This document shows, piece after piece, positions 27,100 through 35,968 of a stretch of DNA of 64,000 nucleotides (positions within the stretch are counted from its first letter, which is position 1; each line of letters opens with the position of its first letter). A model generated the notes under the pieces. That model was not told where the DNA came from. It searched no databases and was given only the letters and a program-made list of their open reading frames with translations. A program made the translations under genes and the position numbers. Source of the stretch: CAITWD01 sp963842065 (lineage in GTDB: Bacteria > Actinomycetota > Thermoleophilia > Miltoncostaeales > Miltoncostaeaceae); contig CAWJEW010000004.1 of NCBI GenBank assembly GCA_963842065.1, positions 186,001-250,000 of the forward strand, read 5' to 3'.

Positions 27100-27580
27100 A
27101 TGCACCGCCTGATCGTGCACCGTGCCTTCGAGCACGAGACGCTCCCAAGTGGCCTCGCGAAGCTCACGTTGTCGTTCGATTACGCGCTGACGCAGACTGA
27201 CGGATGGGCAAGCGCGGCGCGAGGAGCCGCATGGGAGGCGGCCACGAGTGGGTCTGAAGAGGGCGCTCCGAGATCGGCTCCTACGGGAGACTCATCAACA
27301 ATACGACCGCGTGTCCGAGGCACTCGGGATGGCCGGTCTTCCTCCGAACTGGAAGGATATCGGCAAGCGCTTAACGCCCCCGCTAACACCGATGGCGATC
27401 AAGAAACGGCTTGGCGGAATCGTAACTCGAAGGAATCACATCGTGCATGAAGGCGATTATGTGCGACTTGAGCGGCCACGTGAGAACCGAACGAACCCGC
27501 TCGACGAGCAAGAGGCCTCCGATGACATTGCGTTCGTCGCAGATCTGATCACCGCCATTCACGTCGTCCTGGAGCCCTAG
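27100..27580 (+). pseudogene. RiboL-PSP-HEPN domain protein, frameshifted
   Basis: Two frames together match the RiboL-PSP-HEPN family. The first starts MHRLIVHRAFEHETLPSGLA and runs to TQTDGWASAAR. After a shift near 27230-27247 the second reads LKRALRDRLLRETHQQYDRV, then GMAGLPPNWKDIGKRLTPPL and RRNHIVHEGDYVRLERP, ending FVADLITAIHVVLEP. The HEPN catalytic pattern R-x4-H is present in RNHIVH. HEPN domains are often RNases in toxin and defence systems. The shift could be a sequencing error. The next gene in the same direction is an HNH-like protein broken by an IS3 element. Confidence 0.72.
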
Positions 27581-27762
27581 GGCAACTAACCCCCCCGTCC
27601 AGGAGGGCGGTCGTTCGGGCCCACTGAAACCGACGCAGAACGTCTCGGGGTAATGTCAGGGCCTCCCGGAATCCCGGGGCGCTTCACGTGAGGCGTGGTT
27701 AGAGGCACTAGAGCGGCGAATTCCAACCCTAGAACGGTTGCGCCAGCATGATGAGCTGATCA
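27581..27762. other. Intergenic between HEPN and HNH-like remnants
   Basis: About 180 bp; a C7 run and a GAGGGCGG stretch but no clear terminator or promoter. Confidence 0.35.
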
Positions 27763-27864
27763 ATGGCGACCCCACCTTGCGTATTCTGCGAAAACCCGTC
27801 GTCCAGGCGCGGGGAGCACGTCCTACCCTGATGGCTGCTTCAAAGATGGGAGGGTGAGGCTCCG

Positions 27865-29133
27865 GGACTGCTGCACGATCCGGTGACAGGGTGGGTTAGG
27901 CCGCCTGAACAACCGGCGGGGTCATGATGGTCTCGTACTCGACCGGGGTCAATCGTCCGAGGGCGACCTGGCGTCGCCGACGGTGGTAGGTCCGCTCAAT
28001 CCAGGTGACGATGACGACACGGAGCTCGTCGCGGGCGGTCCAGCGTCGGCGGTCGAGGACGTTCTTTTGGAGCAGGGCGAAGAACGACTCCATGGCGGCA
28101 TTGTCTCCGGCCACCCCCGCCTGGCCCATCGAGCCGACCATGTGGTGACGAGCGAGGACACGGTGGACCTTCCGGGATCGGAATTGGCTGCCACGGTCGG
28201 TGTGCACAGATGCAGCCGTCGACCTCACCGCGGCGGGCAACCGCGTTGTTGATGGCGATGACGGCGAGGCGGGCCTTCATCCGGGTGTCGATCGAGTAGC
28301 CGACGATCCGGTTGGAGTACGCATCCTTGACGGCGCACAGGTAGAGCTTCCCCTCGGCCGTCGGGTGCTCGGTGATGTCGGCCAGCCACAGGTGGTTCGG
28401 GGCATCGGCGGTGAAGTTTCTGCGCACGAGGTCGTCGCGGGCCGGCGTCGCCGACTTGCCGGCCGTGCGGGCCTTCTTCTTGCCGAACACCGACCACCAG
28501 CCGTTGGCCGCACAGATCTTCCACACGGTGCGATCACACGCCGTAAAGCCGGCGTCGCGGACGCACGTCGGCAAGGAACCGGTAGCCGAACTTAAGGGTC
28601 GTCGCGGTGGGCGTCGAAGATCGCATTGACGAGGTGCGCCTGCTGCCGGTCGGCGTCGCTCACCGGTATCGCCCGCCAGCCGTAGTAGGGCTGGCGGGCG
28701 ATACCCAGCACCCGGCACGTCACCGTGACGGGGATCCCGTCCTCGGCGAGCTCACGGACGAGCGGGTACATCATTTTCCCGGCAGGTTCGCCTGCGACAG
28801 ATACGCCGCCGCCCGGCGCAGCACCTCGTTGTCCTGACCTGAGCAGGCGCACCTGCCTCCGCAGTGCCCGGTTGTCTTCGAGCTCTGCGCTCGTCGGCCC
28901 CGGACGGATGCCGTCCTCGCGGTCGGCCTTGGCCAGCCAGTTGGTCAGGCAGGACTCACTGATGCCGAAATCGGCGGCGATCTGCTTCAGCGTCGTTCCG
29001 GGCTCGCGACCGCGGGCGACCCGGATCACGTCCTCACGAAACTCTCGGGGGTAGGGCCTAGGCATGGTGCACATCCTTTCAGCAGCACCTCTCGGCACCA
29101 CAGATCAGATGTCACCGGATCGTGCAGCAGTCC
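27865..29133. mobile_element. IS3-family insertion sequence with intact ends
   Basis: Perfect 24-bp inverted ends (27865-27888 and 29110-29133, beginning GGACTGCTGCACGATCCGG) are flanked by a perfect 5-bp target duplication, CTCCG (27860-27864 and 29134-29138). The element is 1269 bp and splits an HNH-like gene. Its transposase genes on the minus strand carry frameshifts. Confidence 0.93.
27896..29065 (-). pseudogene. IS3 transposase OrfA/OrfB with extra frameshifts
   Basis: OrfA starts MPRPYPREFREDVIRVARG with an HTH (LKQIAADFGISESCLTNWLA) and a one-base insertion near 28842. With that repaired it ends EVLRRAAAYLSQANLPGK at a TGA overlapping ATGATG, where an A-rich programmed -1 frameshift normally makes OrfAB. 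OrfB reads VTVTCRVLGIARQPYYGWRA, then WLADITEHPTAEGKLYLCAV with the first Asp, SVHTDRGSQFRS with the second, and NAAMESFFALLQKNVLDRR with the Glu. OrfB is broken near 28590 and 28200. The order and motifs are those of IS3-family elements. Two or three shifts beyond the programmed one suggest decay or errors. Confidence 0.88.
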
Positions 29134-29906
29134 CTCCGTTTACCCATGAACGCAACGGTGAACCGATCCTCGCCCGACGTGGGGTGCCACGAACCACGAA
29201 CCACTTCTCGCCGATCTTGTTGCCGGCCTGTGCTCACTGCAACGGCACTCTGAACCAACGGTACGAGGTGCCAGGCAAGCCAGTGGTGCGAGCGGTGATC
29301 GATTGCAATGGCGCGCTCCAGACGCGGCAACAGGTTGAAGACTTCGCCAAGTGGTGGGTAAAGACCATGCTCCTCCTGCAGCACCCTGCGTGTCGGAGCC
29401 CATTTGAGTGTCGCGCACAGCGCCGCACTCCAGGCAGCGTCTTGGGGCCAGCGTGGGACCTTCCGGCATCCGTCTACCAGAACTTGCTCGAAGGCATTTT
29501 GCCGTCTGATGTGTCCCTCTGGCTGGCGATATCCGATGACGTCAACGGCCGCGGGCGACTCTCTGAACCGATGCGCAACTATCTTCCCGCCACTTCCACT
29601 CCCGACGGGGGCGGCGGTGAGCCGGCTACGCTCGTGGTCGGCTTCCGGCAGATGGACACCCGAGTCCTGCTACTGCAGATGGTCGTTCACCCTCTCGGTG
29701 ACTTCGAGCACCCGTTCGAACAAGCCGGGCTCTGTGTCCGCCTGTGGCCCGAACCCCCGAGGTGCGTGGTCGTCGATAGGCATCCCATCCTTGGCTCAGA
29801 GGGTCGTCGTCAACTTGGCGCCTTGTTCGTTGCGGGAGCGGGTGTCGACCACCTGCCAGCGAATGGCTGGCGGGTCAGAATCGCGGTCGTTCCGGATGGC
29901 GGCCCC

Positions 29907-31718
29907 CTAGCGGGTCGCACGCCGTGGCCTTAGGAGCCCAACGCGTGCGATGAGGCCGTGCGTGCCGAACCGTGTGGTTGCGAGTGCCACGATGTCGACG
30001 CCACCGGTCACGATCGCCCGTCCGATCCGTTGGTTCCAAATGGTCGTGTGGGGTCCTGCCGGGAAGCGGCGCGCGATGATGACCCCTAGGGTGCGGCCAG
30101 CGCGGGTCGTCACCCGTATCGTCACAGCTGCGGACCGCCATAGGCGAAAGGCGACGTGCTCTTGGGGCTGGCCATTGCGCAGGAGCGAGCGGGTGTGGAG
30201 ATCTCCAAGGGTGCGGTCGACAACCACGGGCTGGCTGTCGGTGGAGACGGCGCCCAAGAGGGGCGTCAGTGACGCATTTAGGTGATACGTGCCGTCGGGG
30301 AGACCGAGCCGAATGGGATCGATGGACACACGGATTGGCATTGCAAGGACGACCCGATCCATCACTGTGATGGGTGCACGGTGCGATGCCGTGAGGGTGA
30401 CCACGAGCGTCCCGGGGCTTGGCACGATGATCGGGACGTTAGCGCGGTCATTGACGCCGTCGTTGTTCGGTGAGATCGGCGCCGACAGCGACATGATCCG
30501 CACGCCTGAGTAGCGAACGACCACGGCCGTGCTGATGGCGCGCGGCGTTGACCACGGCATGACGTCAGTGCCGTTGACGATCATCTGGCTGCTGCCCCCG
30601 GAGTCCATTGCGATAGCGACCCGTGCGCCGAGCCGCGCCATGAGGTCAGCCTGTTGCGGCACGGTGTTGCCGGGGCTGCCTTGGCTTGGGCCTTGGGCGG
30701 TCACCAGCAAGTCCGTCCCCGCGGCCGTTTGGCCGATGGCGGTCCGCTCAGAGCGCGTGACGAGCTGGCTGGCGGTAAACCCCTCTCCGGCTGCGTGAAT
30801 GGGATGGCCATTGACCACCAGCGCCGGACCGCCACCGATCGCCAATGTCCCTGGAGTGATCCCCGCAATTCCGGTGATAAGCGACACCCGCGTTCCAACC
30901 GGAAGGCTGGTCGCAATCGATGCCCCCGCCGCTCCGACGCCGGTCAGAACGAGGCCTGACGGGGGAATGCGCACTGATCGGCCGCTGCTGTTGGCGATGA
31001 CCGTACCCGTGATCGCGCTGTTTGGTTCCAGCGGGCCAGGCTGGTCGGGGGCGATCGTCGCCGAATCCTCCTTGGTTGGGGTCGGACCTGTAGCACCGGC
31101 CGGCAGGTGCACCGGGAGTGGCGCGATCGTGGCCCCGTAGCCGGGGTTGAAGAGGATGTACTCACTCGCGTGCACCGCGGGACGGTTGATCCCATTGATG
31201 TTTCGCGGCGGAGCGAGTCGGGTGCCGTCTGCGGCAATGGGCTCCCACGACCCGCTCAGCACAGCCCGCTGGAGTGCCAACGCACCATCGGGTGCAATCA
31301 ACAACGATGAGCGCAACGGATTTGGCGTGCTGACCAGGCCTTTACTAGGTGTGATCGTCAGACCGCTCGGGTACGCCTGACGGAAATTAAACAGATCCCC
31401 GTTGACGCTTGCGACGGCTCCCGCGGGCGTCCTCGCACGGGTTGCCGAGGCAAGGTCACCTCGGCTGCTGGTGACGCCTGAGACCACGATGGGCTCGAGC
31501 GTGGCCAGCCCCTTGGGCGACACGCGGATGACATGCACAACTTGGCCGCCAGCCAACACCTCGCGTTGATAGGTGATTCCCGGCGCGAGCGAGACAACCG
31601 CAGGCAGTTGGAGCGGGGCTGCGGTAACACCAGCTGCGGCAGCCCAGGTCGGCAGCGCGGCACTGACCAGCAGGACGAGGCCGACCGCGACGCGAAGTGG
31701 GCTGCGGGCCAGGGGCAT
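29907..31718 (-). CDS. Secreted phosphodiester glycosidase-family protein (NAGPA-like)
   Basis: A 603-residue exported protein. The signal peptide is VAVGLVLLVSAALPTWAAAA. The NAGPA domain includes AVASVNGDLFNFRQAYPSG, NPGYGATIAPL and LGARVAIAMDSGGSSQMIVN, the hallmark of the phosphodiester glycosidase family (in animals the 'uncovering enzyme'; in bacteria predicted to act on sugar phosphodiesters such as cell-wall polymers). The C-terminal third is made of beta domains including SAPISPNNDGVNDRANVPI, a FlgD-Ig-like or gliding-type module, and ends in basic residues. It is convergent with, and overlaps by 27 bp, the HNH-like gene. It is intact and probably monocistronic. Confidence 0.88.
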   Translation of the reverse strand: MPLARSPLRVAVGLVLLVSAALPTWAAAAGVTAAPLQLPAVVSLAPGITYQREVLAGGQVVHVIRVSPKGLATLEPIVVSGVTSSRGDLASATRARTPAGAVASVNGDLFNFRQAYPSGLTITPSKGLVSTPNPLRSSLLIAPDGALALQRAVLSGSWEPIAADGTRLAPPRNINGINRPAVHASEYILFNPGYGATIAPLPVHLPAGATGPTPTKEDSATIAPDQPGPLEPNSAITGTVIANSSGRSVRIPPSGLVLTGVGAAGASIATSLPVGTRVSLITGIAGITPGTLAIGGGPALVVNGHPIHAAGEGFTASQLVTRSERTAIGQTAAGTDLLVTAQGPSQGSPGNTVPQQADLMARLGARVAIAMDSGGSSQMIVNGTDVMPWSTPRAISTAVVVRYSGVRIMSLSAPISPNNDGVNDRANVPIIVPSPGTLVVTLTASHRAPITVMDRVVLAMPIRVSIDPIRLGLPDGTYHLNASLTPLLGAVSTDSQPVVVDRTLGDLHTRSLLRNGQPQEHVAFRLWRSAAVTIRVTTRAGRTLGVIIARRFPAGPHTTIWNQRIGRAIVTGGVDIVALATTRFGTHGLIARVGLLRPRRATR

Positions 31719-31890
31719 CTCAGCCTATGCGACCACGGCGGGGTGGGGATTGCAAGATTGGCGAATGAGCGTGGGCGTTTCCGGAAAACCACCCCCACCG
31801 GCTCCCGACCGAGCTACGCGGGGGTCGCAAGTGATTGCTCACGCTCTTCTGGACTGGTGCTCACCCGAACGACCTTCATGCCAAAGGCCG

Positions 31891-32603
31891 TCAGCTCTCG
31901 GGCTCCCATTGGATCTGGTTCACGGCTTCGACGAGTTGCCTCGGTGCGACTTGGCCGATGTATCTGGCGGTGGTGTCGAGGCTCTTATGACCGAGCTGCC
32001 GTTGGATCACATGAACTGGCGTCCCCGACCACGCCATCAGCGCAGCGTGGGGGAATGCCTGAGACCGTGTGGGTGCACCCTCTTATCGATTCCCGCCCGC
32101 TTCCCAGCCCGTGCGAAGAGTTGACGCACCGATGAGTCATTCATGGCGGAGCCGTCGAACTGCACGAAGACTTTCCCCTTTGGCGGCAATCCCAGTCTCT
32201 CCCGATGATTGATCCAGCGCTCGAGGTACAGCAGGGCACCATCATCCAGGCCGACGATCCGTTGGTCGCCACCTTTGCCCTCGACCACATTCAACGTGCC
32301 AGCACGAAGATCGATGTCCTGGACCCGAAGCCCTCGCCTCGGATATCTGACCCAATTGGAAGAATCGTCCGGGTCTTTGTCGCCCTCGGAACCAATCGCT
32401 TCAGAAAGACGAAGTCCGGCGCGAAACAGGACAGCGACGAGCGCGCGATTCCGATCGCCCCGTGCCCCGCCACCCATCGCACTCATGAGCCGGGCAACCT
32501 CGTCTGGATCAAGCACTTCACGAGGGAAGTGCTGGTCGCGGTTGTGCCCGCCACCGAATCCCTTATGCGCGGTCTGCTCAGAGATGTCGCGCTGTGAACC
32601 CAT
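31891..32603 (-). pseudogene. XerC/D-like tyrosine recombinase, frameshifted in a C run
   Basis: The frame from 32603 reads EVLDPDEVARLMSAMGGGAR, then ALVAVLFRAGLRLSEAIG (Arg I), NVVEGKGGDQRIVGLDD (Lys) and KRVHPHGLRHS (HxxR). At a C5 run near 32045-32050 it shifts; two fewer C restore HAALMAWSGTPVHVIQRQLG and then HKSLDTTARYIGQVAP with the distal His and the Tyr nucleophile, stopping at 31891. All catalytic residues are therefore present once repaired. It lacks a full arm-binding domain. A 43-bp repeat shared with 24204-24246 lies 30 bp upstream of the start, suggesting its site of action. Confidence 0.85.
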
Positions 32604-32632
32604 CGAGACCCCTCAGTAATACGCTTGACCTG

Positions 32633-32675
32633 ATTTGCGTGACACGAGTTGCCCAAGGGCACTCACAAATCCTGG
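32633..32675 (+). repeat. Direct repeat flanking an 8.4-kb segment, right copy
   Basis: Pairs with 24204-24246 in the same orientation (GATTTGCGTGACAC core). It lies just upstream of the tyrosine recombinase and 85 bp before the second 305-bp cassette. Confidence 0.65.
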
Positions 32676-32759
32676 TCCGCTGAGGTGATTGGTAGCTTGC
32701 TTTTTGACTGTCCGCGGGGGGGTCACCGCAGTTGGATCGACAGTCGCGTCGCCCGCGTG

Positions 32760-33064
32760 ATCGAGTGCGATACTCCAACATGTGCCCGACCCCACCCGCC
32801 TGCTGGCGGAGACCAAGCGCACCACAGCGCTGCTGAGCGACGCTCGCTCGGTGCTGCGCCGGGTCGACAAGCTCGCCGCAATGGCGCTCGCCGTCGACGA
32901 TCCCGCGCTCCCCCAGATCGCCGAGGTGCAAAGCGCCGCCGAGCGGCTCGTGACGCAGCTGGGGCGTCGCCAGCAGGCCGAACAGCGCCAGATGAAGCGG
33001 GCGGCGGCGCGGCGGCGCTGACCAGTCTCCAGAGGCAGCCTGTCCTCTCCCCGGCCCCCATGCT
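32760..33064 (+). repeat. 305-bp dispersed repeat, copy B
   Basis: Second copy of the cassette at 21120-21425, in the same orientation, with sharp borders and unrelated flanking DNA. Confidence 0.85.
32782..33021 (+). CDS. 79-residue helical protein of the repeated cassette, copy B
   Basis: The same frame as 21143-21382, starting with GTG and reading TRLLAETKRTTALLSDARSV, then LRRVDKLAAMALAVDDPALP, with the basic end QRQMKRAAARRR. It is about 90% identical to the other copy. Length and frame are kept in both. No family, signal or catalytic motif is visible, and no ribosome binding site stands out. Confidence 0.45.
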   Translation: MPDPTRLLAETKRTTALLSDARSVLRRVDKLAAMALAVDDPALPQIAEVQSAAERLVTQLGRRQQAEQRQMKRAAARRR

Positions 33065-33412
33065 CCAGTACAGCGGTCCGTTGCCGTCACACTGCCCCAG
33101 GAAAGCCCGGGGCTATTGACGGGCATCTCGACTCATCGCCCCATTACCCCTTAGCGTACGTCTTCATTCCCATACCCCCGTCCCCAGCGGAGAGGTAGCA
33201 GCGCGCGCGATTCGTCCTTCGCTGTTGAGAGTGGCGCTGTGCGTCCGGGTGAGCTGTTAGGCCGTAGACTTCCTAGCGCTCAGCCCGTCCAATAACCCCT
33301 GGAGAAACGACATGCGCTGCTCGGGGTCGTCCGCCGCGTGGCACTTTTTCGTGCGACCAAGTGGGCTATGGAGGGGGTGGCGAATGACGGCGCCTCCCAG
33401 AGGACGCTGCGA
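33065..33412. other. Intergenic, nothing recognised
   Basis: About 350 bp between the cassette and gene fragments, with no supported gene or RNA. Confidence 0.35.
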
Positions 33413-33535
33413 GTGACTCCGCAGGAGAGCGAGCGTCAGACGCGTAGGAATCGCATCGACCCGAAACTGCGGGCTTCGGGGTGGTCCGTCGTTCCGTTCA
33501 CGGGACAAAGTACGACCCAGTCGGCCCGGCCTCCA
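33413..33535 (+). pseudogene. N-terminal fragment of an HsdR-like restriction/helicase protein
   Basis: From a GTG, the frame reads VTPQESERQTRRNRIDPKLR and then ASGWSVVPFTGQSTTQSA, the usual opening of type I restriction R subunits and related DEAD-box restriction proteins. It breaks off within about 40 codons, where serine recombinase sequence begins. It is only a scar of a restriction gene; the identification rests on this short opening. Confidence 0.5.
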
Positions 33536-33539
33536 GGAC

Positions 33540-34009
33540 GCACTCAGTGCGATCCGTGGCGGTGAGGCGGGGCACTGATCTGCGCAAAGGTCGACCGGCT
33601 CGGCCGCTCGGCCGCCGAGGTCCTGACCCTCGGTGAGGCCGCGCAACACGAGGGCTGGAGGCTGATCGTGCTCGACGCCGGGCTCGATACGAGCACCCCG
33701 GCCGGTGAGATGGTCCTCACCGCGCTGGCGATGGCCGCGCGCTTCGAGCACCGGCGCATCAGCGAGCGTCAGACAGAGAAGTTCACGATCCTCCCAAAGC
33801 AGGGTCGCCCGCGTGGCCGTGCCGCGGTCCCGGCTGAGGTCGCCGATCGGATCATCGCCCTGCGCGAGGCGGGTCTGAGCCTGCGCCCAATCGTGGACGT
33901 GCTCGTCAGCGAGAGGATCCCGACCGCGCAAGGGGGGACGTGGGCTGCAGCCAGCGTGCGCTCGGCGGTCATCACCAGGCAGCGCGAGCTGGCGGCTCTC
34001 GCGGGCTGA
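33540..34009 (+). pseudogene. Serine recombinase remnant, truncated and frameshifted
   Basis: Resolvase-type serine recombinase sequence. ALSAIRGGEAG is followed, after a missing G near 33575, by LICAKVDRLGRSAAEVLTLG, then LIVLDAGLDTSTPAGEMVLT and ALAMAARFEHRRISERQTEK. The Ser nucleophile region at the N-terminus is gone. The C-terminus with an HTH (AEVADRIIALREAGLSLRPI, then VSERIPTAQGGTWAAASV) is present and ends at a stop. It resembles the short recombinases of actinobacterial mobile DNA. Inactive as it stands. Confidence 0.78.
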
Positions 34010-34357
34010 GCGGGCACTGGCGGAAGCGGCTCCCGCCGACAGGTTGCACTGGCTCCATGCCGCCAGCCCCGGTGATCGGATGCGTCTGCGGGGAACGCCG
34101 ATCATGACCAAGGGTGTAGCGGCACCTCCCCGGGCACGGACCCGCTGCGTGAACTCATGCGCAAGGAACGCCAGCGCACCCCCATGCACAAATCACGCAC
34201 ATCGACTCGTGACCGGGCCCGACGATAGGCGCGGGTCTCCCGTGCTGACAGCGACGTTCACCACGCCCATCACCACGCGCAATCTCTGCCCGAAGCGCTG
34301 TAGCGCGCCGGTCAGCTCACGCCCGCGCCAGGATCGCGGCCGCGTGGGCGGCGCTGT
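34010..34357. other. Intergenic, nothing recognised
   Basis: About 350 bp between the recombinase remnant and the MutS-like gene, which converges on it. No terminator hairpin or gene was recognised. Confidence 0.35.
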
Positions 34358-35968
34358 CTATAGCCCATCGCCCACGTCGTCGCTGGCTTCAAAGCGATCC
34401 TTGTGACCACCTGCGCCAAGGCCGGGAGTTGCGCCCGCCGCCGCCCATCCTCCGATGCGCTTGTAGAGGTCCTCGCCGAAGCTCGTCGGCAACGGCTGAC
34501 CTCCGACGAGTTTGAAGTTGCGCTGTCCGTCGGTCTGACGCTCGGCCCGAAGAAAGAGAGTGGTGTCGCCCCTGTCGTGATGGAAGCAGTCGGCGAGTGT
34601 GAACTGGTGCGTGACGAAGAGGACCTTGATACCCGCGTCCAACAGCGCGCTCACGATTTGCCGCGCGATCTCCGCGCCCTCCCGCTCGTTCGTCGCGGCG
34701 AAGGACTCATTGAACAACACGATCGAACGCGACCGAAGCCGGTCGGCGATGACGCTCATCCTGGCGAGCTCCTCGTCGAGCTTGCCGCTTTTCATACTGG
34801 CGTCCTCCTCGCGAGCGAAGTGCGTAAAGAGGCGCTCGGACACACTTGCCCGAAAGGCCTCGGCGGCGACAAACATGCCGCACTGCATCATCAGCTGTGC
34901 GAGGCCGACGCTCCGCAGGAACGTGGATTTTCCACCAGAGTTCGCACCGGTGATCATCACGAGCGATTTCTGGTCCGCATCTGCGTCGTTGCCCACCACC
35001 CGTATATCGCTCCGTAAGGCGAGGCAGACGTCGTAGACACCTTCAAACGAAAGCGCCGGCGGGCTCCACCGGACAGGAGCCGGCATGCACACTGGGTGTT
35101 CGATCTCGACGAGACGCCGGTGGAGGTTAAGACAGCTGACGTAGAAGCCGAGCTCGATGGCCAACATCGAAAAGAAGCTCAAGATGTGGTCGGTCGACTG
35201 CGCAAGGGCATTGGCGACGTCGTTGAGCCCACGGTCGATCAGCGTCCGCAGCGCCTGTACACCGGCCTCGTCGCGCGAGCTGATCTCGAATGTGAATGCA
35301 TCGCGGGGCGCGAGGCCGATCCGCTCCGTCCAGCGGCGCTTCGCGTTCGTTGGTGCATGCAGGACGTAGCGCACGCCCTTGTTGCCCTCGCCAAGCTCGG
35401 CGCTGATGACGATGCCGCCCGTGAATTTCAGCCGCTGCAGGTGAGCGTCGATCGAGGCGAAGTACGCGTCGTCGAGATATTCCTTCAACATCGAGAACAG
35501 GGTCCTCAGGCCCGCGGAGTGAAACTTCTCCGCGTGATCGTCGGCCACATGGCGTAGCTGCAAAAGGAGCCCGACTAACATCTCGAGCACCGCGATCGCC
35601 CTGCCCAGAATCCCTGACGGATTCGCGCGGATGGACCTGTAGATCTGCCGCTCACCGGTGATTTCCGCGACGGCGATCGCGTACATCTCTTGTGCGATCG
35701 CGGGCTGCGCGATGCAGTCATTGAGGATGTGCTGGCGGTAGACGATCGTTTCGGGGTCGTCAAGGCTCGACAACAGGGCATGCTTCGCCACCTCGTAAAG
35801 AAATGGGTCACCGGCCGCCATGGCCTCGATGAGCGTGGTGAGCTCGAGATCCTGAATCAGCTCGTCGGCGTTCGCGGGAAGATCGCCGCCGGCCACGCCC
35901 ACACGGCCGCGTGTGACGACAACATCGAGCTCGGCATCGTCATCCTTGTACATGAGGCGCGCCTTCAT
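34358..35968 (-). CDS. MutS-like ATPase, second of a pair
   Basis: A 536-residue protein with the MutS core and ATPase domains but no mismatch-recognition domain. The lever and core part is helical (about 40-330). The ATPase starts SLVMITGANSGGKSTFLRS (Walker A, near residue 375); the Walker B region reads RSIVLFNESFAATNEREG, with Asn where MutS has Asp, and GIKVLFVTHQFTLADCFHH carries the switch His. The C-terminus ends soon after, so the HTH dimerisation tail of MutS is missing. Its ATG overlaps the stop of the sister gene upstream (TGATG), so they are co-translated and probably form a complex. The function is unknown. Confidence 0.85.
   Translation of the reverse strand: MKARLMYKDDDAELDVVVTRGRVGVAGGDLPANADELIQDLELTTLIEAMAAGDPFLYEVAKHALLSSLDDPETIVYRQHILNDCIAQPAIAQEMYAIAVAEITGERQIYRSIRANPSGILGRAIAVLEMLVGLLLQLRHVADDHAEKFHSAGLRTLFSMLKEYLDDAYFASIDAHLQRLKFTGGIVISAELGEGNKGVRYVLHAPTNAKRRWTERIGLAPRDAFTFEISSRDEAGVQALRTLIDRGLNDVANALAQSTDHILSFFSMLAIELGFYVSCLNLHRRLVEIEHPVCMPAPVRWSPPALSFEGVYDVCLALRSDIRVVGNDADADQKSLVMITGANSGGKSTFLRSVGLAQLMMQCGMFVAAEAFRASVSERLFTHFAREEDASMKSGKLDEELARMSVIADRLRSRSIVLFNESFAATNEREGAEIARQIVSALLDAGIKVLFVTHQFTLADCFHHDRGDTTLFLRAERQTDGQRNFKLVGGQPLPTSFGEDLYKRIGGWAAAGATPGLGAGGHKDRFEASDDVGDGL

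Larger units (their letters stand above)
27763..29933 (+). pseudogene. HNH-like protein gene interrupted by an IS3 element
   Basis: The 5' part (27763-27864) reads MATPPCVFCENPSSRRGEHV LP, then a TGA, then WLLQRWEGEA. The IS3 element follows. The 3' part (from 29139) reads PFTHERNGEPILARRGVPRT, then HFSPILLPACAHCNGTLNQR, and continues to a stop at 29931-29933. Deleting the element and one 5-bp target copy joins the two in frame (WEGEA/PFTHERN). The CxxC pair with EHV and the later CAHCN resemble HNH-type zinc sites, so it was probably a nuclease of about 310 residues. The C-terminal 200 residues match no family I know. The TGA at 27829-27831 is a second lesion. Confidence 0.75.
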
